A DNA stretch of 64,000 nucleotides, from NCBI GenBank assembly GCA_033239125.1, contig BSWB01000003.1:28783001-28847000 (forward strand), in the 5' to 3' direction. This document shows positions 43,203 through 55,994 of the stretch, piece after piece. The notes beneath the pieces are model-generated. The model did not search any database, was not told the origin of the DNA, and was given only the letters and a program-made list of their open reading frames with translations. The position numbers and the translations under genes are program-made. Source of the DNA: Fagopyrum homotropicum (taxonomy: Eukaryota; Streptophyta; Magnoliopsida; Caryophyllales; Polygonaceae). Every line of letters starts with the position of its first letter. Positions within the stretch are counted from its first letter, which is position 1.

Positions 43203-45022
43203 AACGCTCCTGAATTTGGTCAAGCTAATGACCTTAAAGAAGCGCTTAATGGGAGGCAACCCATTGGTACATACTTTTCCCTTTCTTTTTCTTGCTTTTG
43301 TTTGATCTCACTCTTGGTGTGCTTTGTTTTTCTTTTGTGTTTTTGGGTGCTAGATCTTGTTGATTGTCGTGTGTGACGAGATGTCGGAGGTCATGTGAAA
43401 ACCTCATGGAACTGTTGAAGGTACAAGATCCAAGCACATAGACGAGGAGGAAATCACCCAGAAAAATTGGCCTGTTCTTCAGTAAATCGGCCGATTTCCT
43501 GGGTTGTTGGGCCGATTTTTCCTTCTGTAAGGGAAAGTGGTGATCTCCAATCGAGCATGAGTGGAGCGGACGTGGAACTTGGACGGCTTGCGGTGCCAAG
43601 CGCGGGTTCCGACACCATAATGAACATCAAGAGTTCTCTACCATCCTTGATCGATCAACCACCATCATCATTCAATGTGAACCGAAATACCAAAGCATCA
43701 CCAATTTTACATTGTGAGCACTCTCTTTCACTTCTTTATTTAGTTTCCACATTGGGGACAATGTGTTTCTAAGTATGGGGTGGGGTTTTCATGATCACTT
43801 GCATGATTAGCATCTAGGATAGTTTAGTTTTGTCACATGTTTCATTATGTCTTGCATTGTACATACATATTTCGAAAAACTCAAAAAAATCAGAAAATTT
43901 AAAATTTTTTTAGTGCTTCTAAAGCTTGGATATGACCCTAATGATGAATCTTGTCTTGTGGATTGGCTATGGATGGCCTTATGTGTTAAATTGATGAATG
44001 CATATGTGGACTTGAAGTACTTCTCTTGAATTCCATGAATGATTGTGATCATGATGTTTGCCTAGAATGGATTGAGTATTGAAGGTCGAAATTACATGAT
44101 TGTTCTTGCACACCATCTAGGAATGAATGAGGCAAATCATCTTTCTCTAATTCTCATCTTGATCATGTTGTTTGAGCACCTCAATTGATATAAATTGACC
44201 TCTTTTGACCCATCCGGGAATAGGAACATGTTAGTGTGTTGATGTGTATGAAAAGCAAGTGTGGGGTGAAGATGTTGATGAAGGAATGTCATGAATAAAA
44301 TGCTGAATTTGTTGTGAAAGTGTAGACAAAAATATAGGTTTGGGGACGTTGGTTTAAATGACAAGTAACTCGGCACACTTCACATAATCGGGTGTTGGTG
44401 CCTTGCCAAAGTCAAATAAACCGATAGTCCTAACGAGTTTTGGTATGTGTGCCCGGTGTGGATGCACCTCGAAAAATAGAAAAAGCCCGAGGATGGCTAA
44501 TCACCAAGGTTTCGGCTTTTGTACACCAATGCCATTGTCTCAAAAATAAGTGAAGGAAAAAGAAAAAAAAAGAAGAAAAGATAGAGAAAATATACACTTG
44601 AGGGAAGTTGATCGAGGACAAAATTGTGAAGTTAGTTCCATTCCCGGATTAGCATCACATAGCCTAGAAAAATCCCCACCTAATCATAACGTTTCTTGGC
44701 CTTTTACTTCATAAGACCTTATGACCTATTTGCATGTTTGTAAGACTTAGTAATTTAGACTGAATATGCTCTTGATCATCTTGACTTCTTCATTTTTACA
44801 TTTCATGCATGCTTTCGAGTTAAGTACAATTGTCTTTTCATGCCTTCACTTGTTTGATGCATGATTGCTTGTCCATTGCCATGAAACATGACTATGAAGG
44901 TGATCCAATTAGAAGCACAAACCCAAAAAGATTTTGCCATTTTTCTGCATACATAAATCATGTTATCTTGTAGTCTTGAGAATTTGCTCGGGGACGAGCA
45001 AAACTTAAGTATGGGGTATTTT
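43203..45022 (+). other. Athila A 3' noncoding region and polypurine tract
   Basis: No coding sequence. Palindrome AAATCGGCCGATTT is at 43484-43497 with a half-site at 43510-43520. Near the end GCTCGGGGACGAGCAAAACT precedes AAGTATGGGGTATTTT, the likely purine tract next to the LTR at 45023. Athila relatives often have an env-like ORF here; none remains. Confidence 0.75.
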
Positions 45023-47164
45023 TGATAACACGATTTATGACTTAGGTTTAGGTAATCATTTAGATAGATTTCTCACTCATTCATGCATGGTTTAGCACTA
45101 ATTCACGACGTTTACATTCAATTCACGTAATTTATCGAGATAGACGCCTACACGGACTTGTGCATTGCTTTGTAGGTATTTCGGGGGTCTTTTGGACATT
45201 AACAATTACATTCGAGGGCCAAGCCTCATGGTGGTACACATCCAAAGCTTTGGAGGAGCATAATTGGAGCAACAAAGGACACAAAGACCACTATTGGTGC
45301 AAGCAATGGAGCAACTCATGGCTAGACGATCATAACATGCTTCTGCTGAAGAAAATCGGACCAACTAACAGATAAATCGGCCGATTTTTATCTCTGGGTC
45401 GATTTTCCTGCCTTCAACAGCTTAAGCCACGTGTCCCACGATCTCTTGTTCCGGCCTTGCTCTTGGTGGAGAATATAAGTGGTCCTGCAAGCTGTTGCTG
45501 AGCATCTAGTCCTCTCCCACATTCTCATTGACAGCTCATTCCATTGGAGGAGACTTGGAGGAGAAGAAAAAAAACTCTCAAGAATTGAAGGAAGAAGAAG
45601 AAAACAAAACATAGAGTGATAGTGAGGATTTTGAGTGATTTTTGGAGTCTTGGATTGAAGAACTATTGCAAGGATTGTTAGGAATGTTTTGGAACTTCGT
45701 TTTAAGGGTTGTAAGTCTTGCTAAACTTAGATTCAGCTGAGATTTATTGATTTAACTTGCTCATCTTTCATCATCCATTTATGAAAACCATGTGTGCTTG
45801 TGTGACGATTTTGGATCTTAATATGCATACTATTGGCTAGTTTATTGTGATTCTAGAGTGATGGATTGATGGTTATGGCTAGGGTGATGATAGAATGGAC
45901 TTATATGTTAGTTTAGGATGATTTGTATGCACGAAACCCAACCCAGAAGGAAAAATCGCCCTGATCATCAATCAGATCGGCCGATTTAGCTGTAGAACAG
46001 CCCGATTTATTCTCCTGTTGCTCCTTAAATGATAAATCTGAATGTTAGGGTGTTTGGTTGTTTAAATCCTAGTGTTTATTAAGCCTAATTTAGCTTAGGA
46101 TCACCTAAAGCTATCAATCTAAGTGAGGGAAGAGATCTACCCGATGATTTCTGACCTTAGATACCTAAGATGATGAATACTAGGTAGTAGTAAGCCTCAT
46201 AAGCCGCTATTGGATCGAGTGTGCTAGGATTATTGCTTGAGACTTCCCTATTCCGAGACTTACCCGGTAAGGAGAGGGTTACCCCTTAAGTAGTATCCGG
46301 TTTGTGTAGAATTCCCTACCTTAACCCCTTGAGACCTACCTGGTAATAGGAGTTTGATACGGGACTAGTAATGTGAGAGACCTACCCGGTAATTACTTCC
46401 ATTAGTGAAACATTCTTTCCCAACACCGCAGCTTGTCCTTAGAATCCTTAGAACCTTGAATCCAATGCCATAACCAGAAATCTTGACCTCTAGAATCCAC
46501 TTTTCTCTCTTGATCATATACTTGTGTTTTGAGTTACTTGTTTGTTTGCTAGTTGAGTTGTTAGATTGTTTTATTGTCTTGCTTGATTTGTGATCCTTGC
46601 TTGGTCACCACAAAAACCAACCAAAAAATTATCGAGATTTTCATTTCTTTGTTCCTTGACCTTTTCTTTGATTAGATCCACACTATCTATGACCATTGTT
46701 TGACTTGATCTCACCTTAGTCTTTGTGTTCGACCTCGGAATACTATCCCAACTACAAACATCCTCATCTCATCTTAGACTAGATTTGCACTATCTTTGAT
46801 CATTGAATGACTTGATTTCGCCTCAGTCCTTGGGTTCGACCTCAGAATACTTTCCTTCCTATCTTGCATTCGTGTTTTTGTTTGCTTGTTTGATTTGCAT
46901 ATTTTGTGATCCTTGTTTGATCACCCTAAAACCAACCAAAAATATTTTGTTTTGCATCTTCTTTATTCCTCATCTCATCTTAGACTAGATTTGCACTATC
47001 TTTGATCATTGAATGACTTGATATCGCCTCAGTCCTTGTGTTCGACCTCGGAATACTATCCCTACTACAAACATCCCGTACACTGCGAGTTCGCTAGGAG
47101 TTAGGAGAAATATATCGAGTTTATAAATTGTAAGACTTTTGCGCATCTATTCCTAGACGTGACA
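45023..47164 (+). repeat. Shared LTR between Athila A and B (2142 bp, chimeric 3' end)
   Basis: Matches the A 5' LTR over its first ~1.75 kb. From about 46760 it then carries an extra ~300 bp in which CCTCATCTCATCTTAGACTA through a TTCGACCTC motif occurs twice (46764-46857 and 46970-47055). It ends with a different last 60 bp (ends TAGACGTGACA). This looks like recombination with a related Athila LTR. Palindromes are at 45374-45387 and 45974-45987. Confidence 0.88.
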
Positions 47165-49985
47165 AGTTTTTGGCGCCGTTGCCGGGGACTAGGTCTAGAT
47201 CGAGTTTATTTATGATTGTTTATAGTGTAGATCTTTCTTGTTGCTTTTGATCTCTCTTTGGTTTGTGTCTTTGCTTTTCAGGACATCTCTTACAAGGGCT
47301 TGTCTAGATCGAGTTTATTTGTGATTGTTTATAGTGTAGACTTGCGAATGAGAGACAAGAAGCAACTAGGAGGGAGATTGATGAGATTAGGCAAGCCCTT
47401 GTACAAGGAGAGCTTAATCGTCAACAACCTCCACCTCCTCCACCACCACAACCGCAGCCGGCGGCAAATGTTAGGGTTGTACCCATTGCTATTGAAGAGC
47501 CACAAACCTTGGGGAGACGTATGGATCCGGCACAAAGAGCACACCGTCCGGGTGTGAACTTAGGAGATCCCGCAGCCGATAACTACGAACTCCGCCCTCA
47601 AGTTCTACAAATGATCCGGCATAATCAATTTGGAGGGATGGAAGGAGAGTCTCCTCATCAACACTTGATGAACTATGAGATTTTGATGGACACTCTTAGA
47701 CCGCCTAGACTAGAGAGCAACAACCATAAGCTTAGGGCTTTCTCCTTCTCTCTTAAGGACAAAGCCTTAGCTTGGTATCAATCTATTCCACAAGGGCGAG
47801 TTGGTACTTGGGAGGAGATGACAACCGAGTTTTTGACTAAGTTCTTCCCCCCTTCCAGGACTACCGAATTAAGAGGGAAGATCAATGCCTTCGTGATGAA
47901 GGATAGAGAGAGTTTGTTCAAGTCTTGGGAGAGATTCAAAGACCTTCTCCTAGATTGTCCACACCATGGCATACCGAAAATTGAGCTATTGGAGATCTAC
48001 TTCAAGGGACTTGATGAAGATAGCTAATTCAAGCTTCAATCTCTTTCCGGTGGGACTTTCATGGAGAAGCATGTGGATGATGCTTGGGAGTTAGTAGAGA
48101 AACAAGCTCTAATGATTGAGAAATACTCCCATAGGAAGAGTGAAGGGAGAAAGGCGGGAGCATATGAGGTGAGTGAGGTCACCATGAGCAATTTCAAGCT
48201 TGACGCCATCAACAACGAGCTAAAGTCCTTGAGGGAGTTGTGTGCTACAACTTTGAAGAACCAAGCAACTCCTCAAGTGCTTCCACAAGCTAACTTATCT
48301 TCCAAGGAGGAGGATGTGAATTACATGGGAAGGGGCAATTACAACAACTATCAAGGCCCAAGAAACTTCAACAACAACCGGCAATTCAACAATTACCGGC
48401 CCAACCACAACCATCCCGGGTTTTCTTACTCTAACCCGGATGGAGCCTTGAACCCTCCCGCTTCCGCAAGCACAACTCCACCACCAAAAGCTTCACAAGA
48501 ACCTCCACCCGGATTTACTCAACCTCCAAAGGATAGAACCGAAATGATGTTTGAGCAATTGCTTGGAAGGTTGAGTGGTCTTGAGAGCACGGTGACTTCC
48601 ATTTCCAAAGCTCAAAAAGTGTTGGAAGCACAAGTGTTCCAAAAAGCGGGTGAAGCCCATAGAGATCCGAGAAAGCTTCCCGGAAGGACCGAAGACAACC
48701 CAAGAGGCCAAGTGTTGGCCATTACAACGAGGAGTGGGTTGAGCATGAAGGATCCTTTGCCCAAGGAGAATGCTAAAGGGAAGCAAGTGGTGAATGAAGA
48801 AGAGCCATTGCAAGAAGATGGAGGCAAGAGCAAGGATGTTGAGCCAACATATGTGGCACCGCCTCCATACAAGCCACCACTACCGTTCCCACAATCACGA
48901 GCAAGAGCTCGCTTGGACAATCATTTTAGTAAATTCCTTGAACTTATGTCTAAATTGCATATTAATATTCCGTTCATGGATGCTATTTTAGGTATGCCGG
49001 CATATGGCAAGTTCTTGAAGGAGATACTCTCCAACAAAAGGAAGTTGGAGGAGTATGGGGAGATTAGAATGACAAAGAGATCCTCGGAGTTGATTCAAAC
49101 AATGAAGGAGGAGATGCCTCCTAAGCTAAGGGATCCGGAATCCTTTTGTGTGCCAATCGGGGTAGGAGAAGTGAAGTACGACGCCCTATGTGATCTTGGG
49201 GCAAGTGTAAGCATCATCCCGCTTGCACTATGCAACAAGGTTGGGCTAGGAGAGCCGAAGCCGGTCAAGATGACCCTTTACATGGCGGACCGCTCAATCA
49301 CTCATCCGGTTGGAATCTTGGAAGACATTCCGGTGCAACTAGGGAAGTTCTATGTGCCCATAGACTTCGTTGTTTTGGATATCCCGGCGGACTATCCGGT
49401 TCCTATCATCTTGGGGAGACCCTTCCTAGCTATTTCCGGATGTCTAGTAGATTGCAAGAATGGGACTCTCTCCTTCAACATTGGAGAAGAGAACATCAAG
49501 TTCAAGCTGTCCACAATGATGAAAGGGCCAACCCTTGATGAAGATGTATTCAACATAGTTGAGGAAGAGGAGTCTAGAGAGGTTGTGAGCTCAATCTTGC
49601 TCAAGGATCCACTTGAGAAGGTTCTTAGCTCAAGCTTGATGGAGGAAGGAGTTGAGGAGAGTAGCAATGAAGTAATCAAGGCCTTGAATGCATTGGACGA
49701 GCTACCAAGTGTTGGATTTGAAGTGCTAGAAGAAGAGAGAAACAGGTAGAAAAATCGGACTGGAGGGACCAAATCGGCCGATTTTTGGCCTTGTGCTGAA
49801 ATTTCGTCCAGTTCTGCAAAAACAGAAACTCAGATCGACCTACCCTCAGGAAAATCGGCCGATTTTTCTGACTGGGCCGATTTTCCTGAGTCTTTTTAGC
49901 ATCAACCACTTGAGTATGAGCAATCATCAAGGGACTTCAAGGAGGCTTCCATGGCTTTGCAATCATCTCAACCTACATTGTATGG
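47165..49985 (+). mobile_element. Athila element B, 5' interior part
   Basis: Begins with the tRNA-Asp primer site at 47171-47188 and continues as a gag-protease region close to element A. It is cut at 49985 by element C. The interior resumes at 61395 with the same coding order, so B is one element split by an 11.4-kb insertion. The right LTR lies beyond the window. Confidence 0.9.
47342..49749 (+). pseudogene. Athila B gag-protease, 5'-truncated with two nonsense mutations
   Basis: The gag N-terminus present in A (about 60-70 codons) is missing. In its place is a filler repeating TTTATAGTGTAGA from the leader. The frame stops at 48025-48027 (CAA in A, TAA here) and again at 49747-49749 (CAG to TAG), both C-to-T changes. 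Between the stops, gag and protease match A almost fully (protease CDLGASVSIIP). It is nonfunctional as a polyprotein. Confidence 0.9.
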
Positions 49986-51727
49986 TGATAGCATGAATTA
50001 TAGTCTATATTTTAGGGTTTGTTTGGACGTTTTATCTTTCATAATCTGCATGTTTGTATGTATAATATGTGATTCTACTACCATTTCATCTACCTTTGCG
50101 AGAATCGAGGTCTACACCTAGTTTCGTTGTAATTGCAGGTAATATGGTACATTTTGCATCAAAAAGGAGCAAAAGGAGTCATGAGTCATTTGGAGCTACA
50201 TCCAGGGAGCATAGCCATGGATTAAAGATTTACTTTGGACCAGTTTTGAGAGATTTCACATTCAGTTGTGAGTCACCTCGGTTGACCATAGATTCACCTC
50301 GACCGAGGTGATCCAGAGACGCCGACTCGACCGAGGCGAACACCTAGGACGCGGCGAGAATATTTTATTCTTGGAGGAGATCTTTTAAAATTGGAAAGTG
50401 ATCTTATATTTTTGGGCTTGGCTCCTGGAAGGAAGGAGATATGCAGAATCATATATTTTACCTATATTTATGGGAGAATATCTTTCTAAGATTTATTATC
50501 TTTGGAGGGTTATTTTCCTATAAAAAGGGTTGGATTTTCCACAAATCCGATCATGCTTAGATCCCGCTTACAGTCGGAAATCACGCAGCAGCAGCAGCCT
50601 TCCCCAAGTTGGAAGATTTGAAGAACCTTTTTGAAGGTTGAAGGAAGATTGAAGTCCATAGCTTTCATAGCTTTATTGAAGGGTTTTGTAAGATTGTCTT
50701 CAATTCCCTCAATTGTTGTCTTGTCTTTTTGGATTGTTATGCAAGGAACGCTTTGTTGTGATATTTGATTCAGTTATTGAAGTCTTTTCATTAAATTCTT
50801 CTTTGTTCAAATATTCACCTTCTTCCCATATATTTTAATACTTTCATAATGATGATGAGTGGCTAATTTCCTTGTGTGATTCTAGGGTGATTAGCTGAAG
50901 GTTGTGGTAAAAACAATGATAGAATAATCTTAGATTCCAGTAGGATCCTGAAAGTTCGAGTCTTTAACCTTAACCCTAAGCATCTCGTTCAGTCGATGAA
51001 CACCTCGGCCGGGGTGGAAACTGGCTGACCGAGGTGACTTATCTGATCCGTAGCTGAGAGTTAAGTGTTAGAGTTTGCCAAATCCTATTCTTATTACACC
51101 TTTCCTGGTTCAAAGCAAGCTTAGGATGAGACTTACCCGGTGATTCCTTAGTTTGTGTATTAACGATCATAAGTGTAGGTAATAAAGGTTTGTCCTTTAT
51201 TGGGGTTTGAGTGTGCTTCCATCCCATCTTTGTGAGTTAGCCTGAGACTTACCCGGTAAAGGTTGATTCTATTCCCTTAGATGGTGTGTTAGTTTGAGGT
51301 TATAGTTCTTTATCTTGATTCCTTGAGACTTACACGGTAATAGGAGTTACGGTTTAGGATTAGTGTGTAGTGAGACTTACCCGGTGATCTACTCCACTTT
51401 AGAAACACCTTCCCCACGCAAAAATCTCAGCTTTGTCCGCTTATCTATAGATCTTGAGTCGGAACCACAACTAGATGCTTTAATCCCTAGAATTGCATGT
51501 TTGCTTTATTGACTTCTTATTCATCTTTGATTGTGTTAATTGCTCTTGTGGTTAGAATCGACATAGCACACCGTATTGACTTTGTTTCACCGAGTCCCTG
51601 TGATCGACCCCTGGAATTTTCTTGCTTTTACTACGATTGACCCGTACACTGCGGGTTCGCATCCTTGTTTTAAGCTTAAGTCTAGGGTTATAAATTTAAA
51701 GCTTGCACACACCGTTTGGAGCGAACA
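49986..51727 (+). repeat. 5' LTR of Athila C
   Basis: Starts TGATAGCATGAATTATAGTC. Contains palindrome-like CACCTCGACCGAGGTG at 50296-50311, related sites at 50275, 50325-50339, 51001-51016 and 51026-51036, and several ACTTACCCGGT motifs at 51120-51390. Confidence 0.95.
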
Positions 51728-51733
51728 AGTTTT

Positions 51734-51751
51734 TGGCGCCGTTGCCGGGGA
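51734..51751 (+). other. Primer-binding site, tRNA-Asp type (Athila C)
   Basis: TGGCGCCGTTGCCGGGGA, six bases after the LTR. Confidence 0.92.
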
Positions 51752-51852
51752 CTTGGTCTAGACCGAGCCGGTACGGTTTGCTCTTGGGGCATTTGCCCCG
51801 TTTTGTCTAACCACTCTACTTGAGTGACTTTCGCAGGTTCTTTCTTAGGTAT

Positions 51853-54800
51853 ATGCGAAGAACCCGTGCTGGGAAGGAAATCGTTCCTTACGATCCCGAA
51901 CCAGAAAAGACATACAAGCGACGCTTAAGAGAAGCGAAGATGGCCCAACAAGACGATCGCGATCTTGCGGCCCAATTGAGAGAGACGCAGGAGCTGCTGC
52001 GCCTCAGCAAGGAAGAACTCATGCAAGAGAAAGAGGAAAATCGCGCCAGGACTGCAGCAATCGAAGCTGAGATTGCAGTCATCCGAGATCAGATTCTACT
52101 TCGACCGAGGGAAGATCCTCCTGTTGATCCTCGACCGATGCAGGATCCAGTAGCTGATCCTCGACCGAGGCAGGTTCCAGTACCAGACGCCCCGGCCGAT
52201 GTACTTCCACCTCGGATGCTAGTCCGAGATGTTCTTCTTGCAGGAATTCCACAAACCCTAGGTCAAAGGATGGACCCTAATCAACAACTGAGGCGTCCAG
52301 GAGTGAACCTAGGAGATCCAGCAGATCATGACTACGAACTTCGACCGCAAGTTTTAGCCATGATTCGCCAATGCCAATTCGGAGGGCTAGAGAAAGAGTC
52401 GCCGCATCAACATCTTCAAAACTACGAGATCTTGATGGAAACCTTGCGACCTCCCAGAATTGAGAATAACAACTACAAGCTAAGACCTTTTCACTTTTCT
52501 TTAAAAGATAGAGCTCTTACTTGGTATCAATCTCTTCCTCCAGGAAAAATCAGCACATGGGAGGAGATGACCACGGAATTCTTGACCAAATTCTTTCCCC
52601 CCTCAAAGACCGCTGAAATGAGAGGGAAGATCAATGCTTTCATCATGAAGGATAAGGAGAGCTTGTCCAAATCTTGGGAGCGGTTCAAGGATATCCTTTT
52701 GGATTGCCCACATCATGGGATTCCAAAGATCGAGTTGTTGGAGATCTACTTCAAAGGGCTGGACGGAAGCACCCAGTTCAATCTCCAACTACTCTCCGCC
52801 GGTACCTTCATGGACATGGCGATTGATGAGGCTTGGGACTTCATTGAGAAGCAAGCCTTGCACATGGAGAAATATACCCACCAAGGAGCTGAAGGTGGAA
52901 TTAAAAGAGTCAACTTTCAAGAGACTCAACCCAACAACAATCAACTCACGTCTTTGAAGAACGACGTGAAACAATTGAAGGAGCTCTTGATGGCTCAAAC
53001 TAAGAAGGAAGAGCAAGGGCAAAGGAACAACAACAATAACGGGTACCGTAACAACAACAACAACGGTTCCCGAAACAACAACTACAACAACAACAATAGA
53101 GGATCCAATAGCAACAACTGGAGGGCGAATAACCAAAATCACGGTAACAATCATTCAAACTCCAACTCTAATGATTCCTCTAACCCTTTCCTCTCTCCCC
53201 CTTCTTCTTCTTCTTCTTCTACTCCATTGAAAAGCCAAGGGCAAGGATCAAGTTCGTCTCAGCCAGAAAAGAAAGACGCAGTTCTGGAGGCAATCTTGAT
53301 CAAGCTTAACGCTATGGAGAATTCTATGACTTCATTTTCGAGGGCCCAAAAGTCCTTCGAACAACAACTTGCTAATAGGGCGAATGAAGCGCCAAGAGAC
53401 CCAGGGAAGCTTCCAGCGAAGACGGAAACTAACCCTAAGGGTCAGTGCATGGCCATAACGATGAGGAGTGGACTCAAAACTGCAGATCCAGTACCTCGCT
53501 CGACGCAGACCACCTCGGTCCAGATCCAGTCGAAGAACACCTCGACCGAGATGCCAACCGAGGCGGAGCAACAGAAAGCAGGAGGAACGACAGAAACTTA
53601 TGTTCCACCTCCTGCATATAGACCACCACTTCCATTCCCTCAGTCCAGAGCCAGAGCACATCTAGACAAGCACTTTGGTAAGTTTCTTGACTTGATGAAT
53701 AAGCTACATATTAATATCCCTTTCCTTGATGCTATTTTAGGTATGCCCGCCTATGGGAAGTTCTTAAAAGAAATCTTATCAAGGAAGAGGAAGCTGGAGG
53801 ATGTTGGTGAAGTTAGGATGACATCTAAATCTTTGGAGCTTATCAAGATCATGAAGGAAAAGATGCCGCCTAAGTTGAGAGATCCCGGCTCATTTTGCAT
53901 TCCCATTCAAGTTGGGGATGTCACTTGTGAAGCCCTTTGTGATCTAGGAGCCAGCGTGAGCATCATCCCGCTGGAGTTGTGCACTAAGATCGGTCTTGGA
54001 GAGCCCAAACCGGTCAAGATTCGACTTTACATGGCGGATCGCTCCATTACCCATCCCGTGGGCATCTTGGAAGACGTTCCGGTCAAGTTAGGTAACTTCT
54101 ATCTACCCATAGATTTTGTCGTACTTGACATTCCCGCAGATTATCCTGTTCCTATTATTCTCGGGAGGCCATTTCTAGCAACTTCGGGTTGCAACGTGGA
54201 TTGCAAGAATGCCAAGTTGAAATTCAACGTTGGTGGCGATGAGGTGGAGTTTGCACTACTTGCAGCCATGAAAGGGGAGCAACTAACTGATGATATCTTC
54301 AACATCTACGATGAAGAAGAATCAAGAGAATTGGTGAGCTCCATCCTTATTAACGATCAACTCAAAAGAGTTATTAGCTTCAGTTTAATGGAGGAAGGTA
54401 TAGACGCTATTTGTGATGCAGATATAAGGAGCTTGAAAGCACTGGAAGAGGATCCAGGAGCTATAACTGAGAAGCTAATCCAGGAGACGAAGATCTCCAG
54501 TCTCGGATCCAGTAGCAGTACCTCGACCGAGGCTCTTTCTGGACTGAGCGAGACGACCGAAGAACATCTCGGTCAACGCCTATGCGCCTCGACCGAGGTC
54601 GATGGCGGAATGATTCAAACTGAGATTTCCAAAAATAGCAAACTTCTTACTCCCTCCTCTGATATTCATCCATTGTTGGTGGATCATTCCATCCACCAAC
54701 TTTCTGATAATAAAGGTCCTTGGTATGCTGATATTGTGAATTATCTTGTTTGCCAGGAAACACCACCCGGATTGACGTACTCTCAAAAGAAAAGATTCTT

Positions 54801-55245
54801 CAAGGAAGTACGACATTATTACTGGGATGAGCCGCTGCTATTCAAGCGCGGACCGGATGGGATGCTTCGAAGATGCATTCCGGAAGATGAAGTTAATAGC
54901 GTCATAAGGCATTGTCATTCACTTCCTTGTGGGGGGCATGCTAGCACCGATAAAACATGCGCTAAGATATTGCGTTCCGGTTTCTTTTGGCCTACATTAT
55001 TTAAGGACGTTCAATCTTTTGTTGTCTCTTGTGATGCATGTCAAAGAACAGGGAACTTATCAAGGAGGAACGAGATGCCACTTAATAACATCCAAGAAGT
55101 GGAAATCTTTGATGTATGGGGATTGACTTCATGGGACCTTTCCCATCCTCCGGAGGAAACCTCTACATTCTCCTTGCAGTTGATTACGTCTCTAGATGGG
55201 TTGAAGCCATCGCTTCTCCCACTAACGACGCCAAGGTGGTTGTGA
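51853..55245 (+). pseudogene. Athila C gag-protease-(ΔRT/RNase H)-integrase, frameshifted
   Basis: Starts MRRTRAGKEIVPYDPEPEKT. Gag (RPQVLAMIRQCQFGG; FFPPSKTAEMRGKINAF) is followed by an Asn/Ser-rich stretch (about 53020-53210) and protease CDLGASVSIIP (Asp at 53941). After a linker with the CCTCGACCGAGG motif, the frame passes straight into the pre-integrase zinc region (WYADIVNYLVC, HCHSLPCGGHA, CDACQRTGN). Compared with element A, about 600-700 codons covering RT and RNase H are absent, yet the junction near 54715 is in frame. A one-base loss near 55120 shifts the frame before the first catalytic Asp of integrase, and the frame then runs out at 55245. Confidence 0.92.
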
Positions 55246-55994
55246 AGTTCTTGAATAGAACTATCTTTCCACGATTTGGAACTCCACGCATCATCATTAG
55301 CAATGGAGGAACGCATTTCATCAACCGGAAGTTTAAAGCACTTCTATCGAAGTATGGGGTAACCCACAAGGTATCAACTGCCTATCACCCTCAAACTAGT
55401 GGACAAGTCGAGATCTCGAATAGAGAAATCAAGGCAATTTTGGAGAAGACCGTCTCTAGAACGAGGAAGGATTGGTCCATGAAGTTGGACGATGCTCTTT
55501 GGGCGTACAGGACCGCATTCAAGACTCCCATATGTACCACTCCTTATAATTTGGTATATGGGAAGTCTTGCCATTTGCCCGTTGAATTGGAGCACAAGGC
55601 GTATTGGGCTATCAAATGGTTGAACTTTGACATCAAGGAGGCTGGTGAGAAGCGACTATTGGAACTTAACGAGCTGGAAGAGCTGCGGTTGAACGCCTAT
55701 GAGAATGCCAAAATCTACAAGGAAAGGACGAAGAGATGGCATGACAAGCGTATCATTCCAAAGGAGCTTAACGAAGGAGACTTAGTTCTACTCTTCAACT
55801 CCCGCCTCCGTCTTTTTCCAGGTAAGTTGAAATCTAGATGGACCGGACCTTACGTTGTGAAACATGTTTTCCCTCATGGTGTAGTTGAGATATGGGGAGA
55901 AACTAGCGGAAGTTTCAAGGTCAACGGTCATAGACTTAAGAAGTACCAACCGGAAACGCCGGTTGAGGAGGTTGCAACGATATACCTCCTTTGA
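55116..55994 (+). pseudogene. Athila C integrase core and C-terminus, catalytic Asp lost
   Basis: Continuation of pol in the shifted frame: GIDFMGPF (first Asp at 55125), then IIISNGGTHF, where the second catalytic Asp of the DDE triad is Asn (codon AAT, 55302-55304; GAT in A and B), then GQVEISNREIK (Glu at 55410). The C-terminal region is normal (LLFNSRLRLFPGKLKSRWTG) and ends at a stop matching element A. The D-to-N change should abolish strand transfer. It may have occurred before or after insertion. Confidence 0.9.

Larger units (their letters stand above)
35454..47164 (+). mobile_element. Athila-type Ty3/gypsy element A
   Basis: LTR (35454-37290), tRNA-Asp primer site, one long gag-pol frame, 1.8-kb 3' noncoding region, purine tract, LTR (45023-47164). 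Both LTRs begin TGATAACACG. By eye they differ at about 2% of aligned positions, and the right one is about 300 bp longer. The right LTR is followed directly by another primer site and gag (element B), so A and B share it. The left flank is the GAUT pseudogene. No env-like ORF is present, in contrast to element C. Confidence 0.92.

Noticed and set aside
47258..47557. Alternative gag start for Athila B
   Set aside because: The translation is in a different frame from gag and results from the filler duplication at the truncated 5' end.
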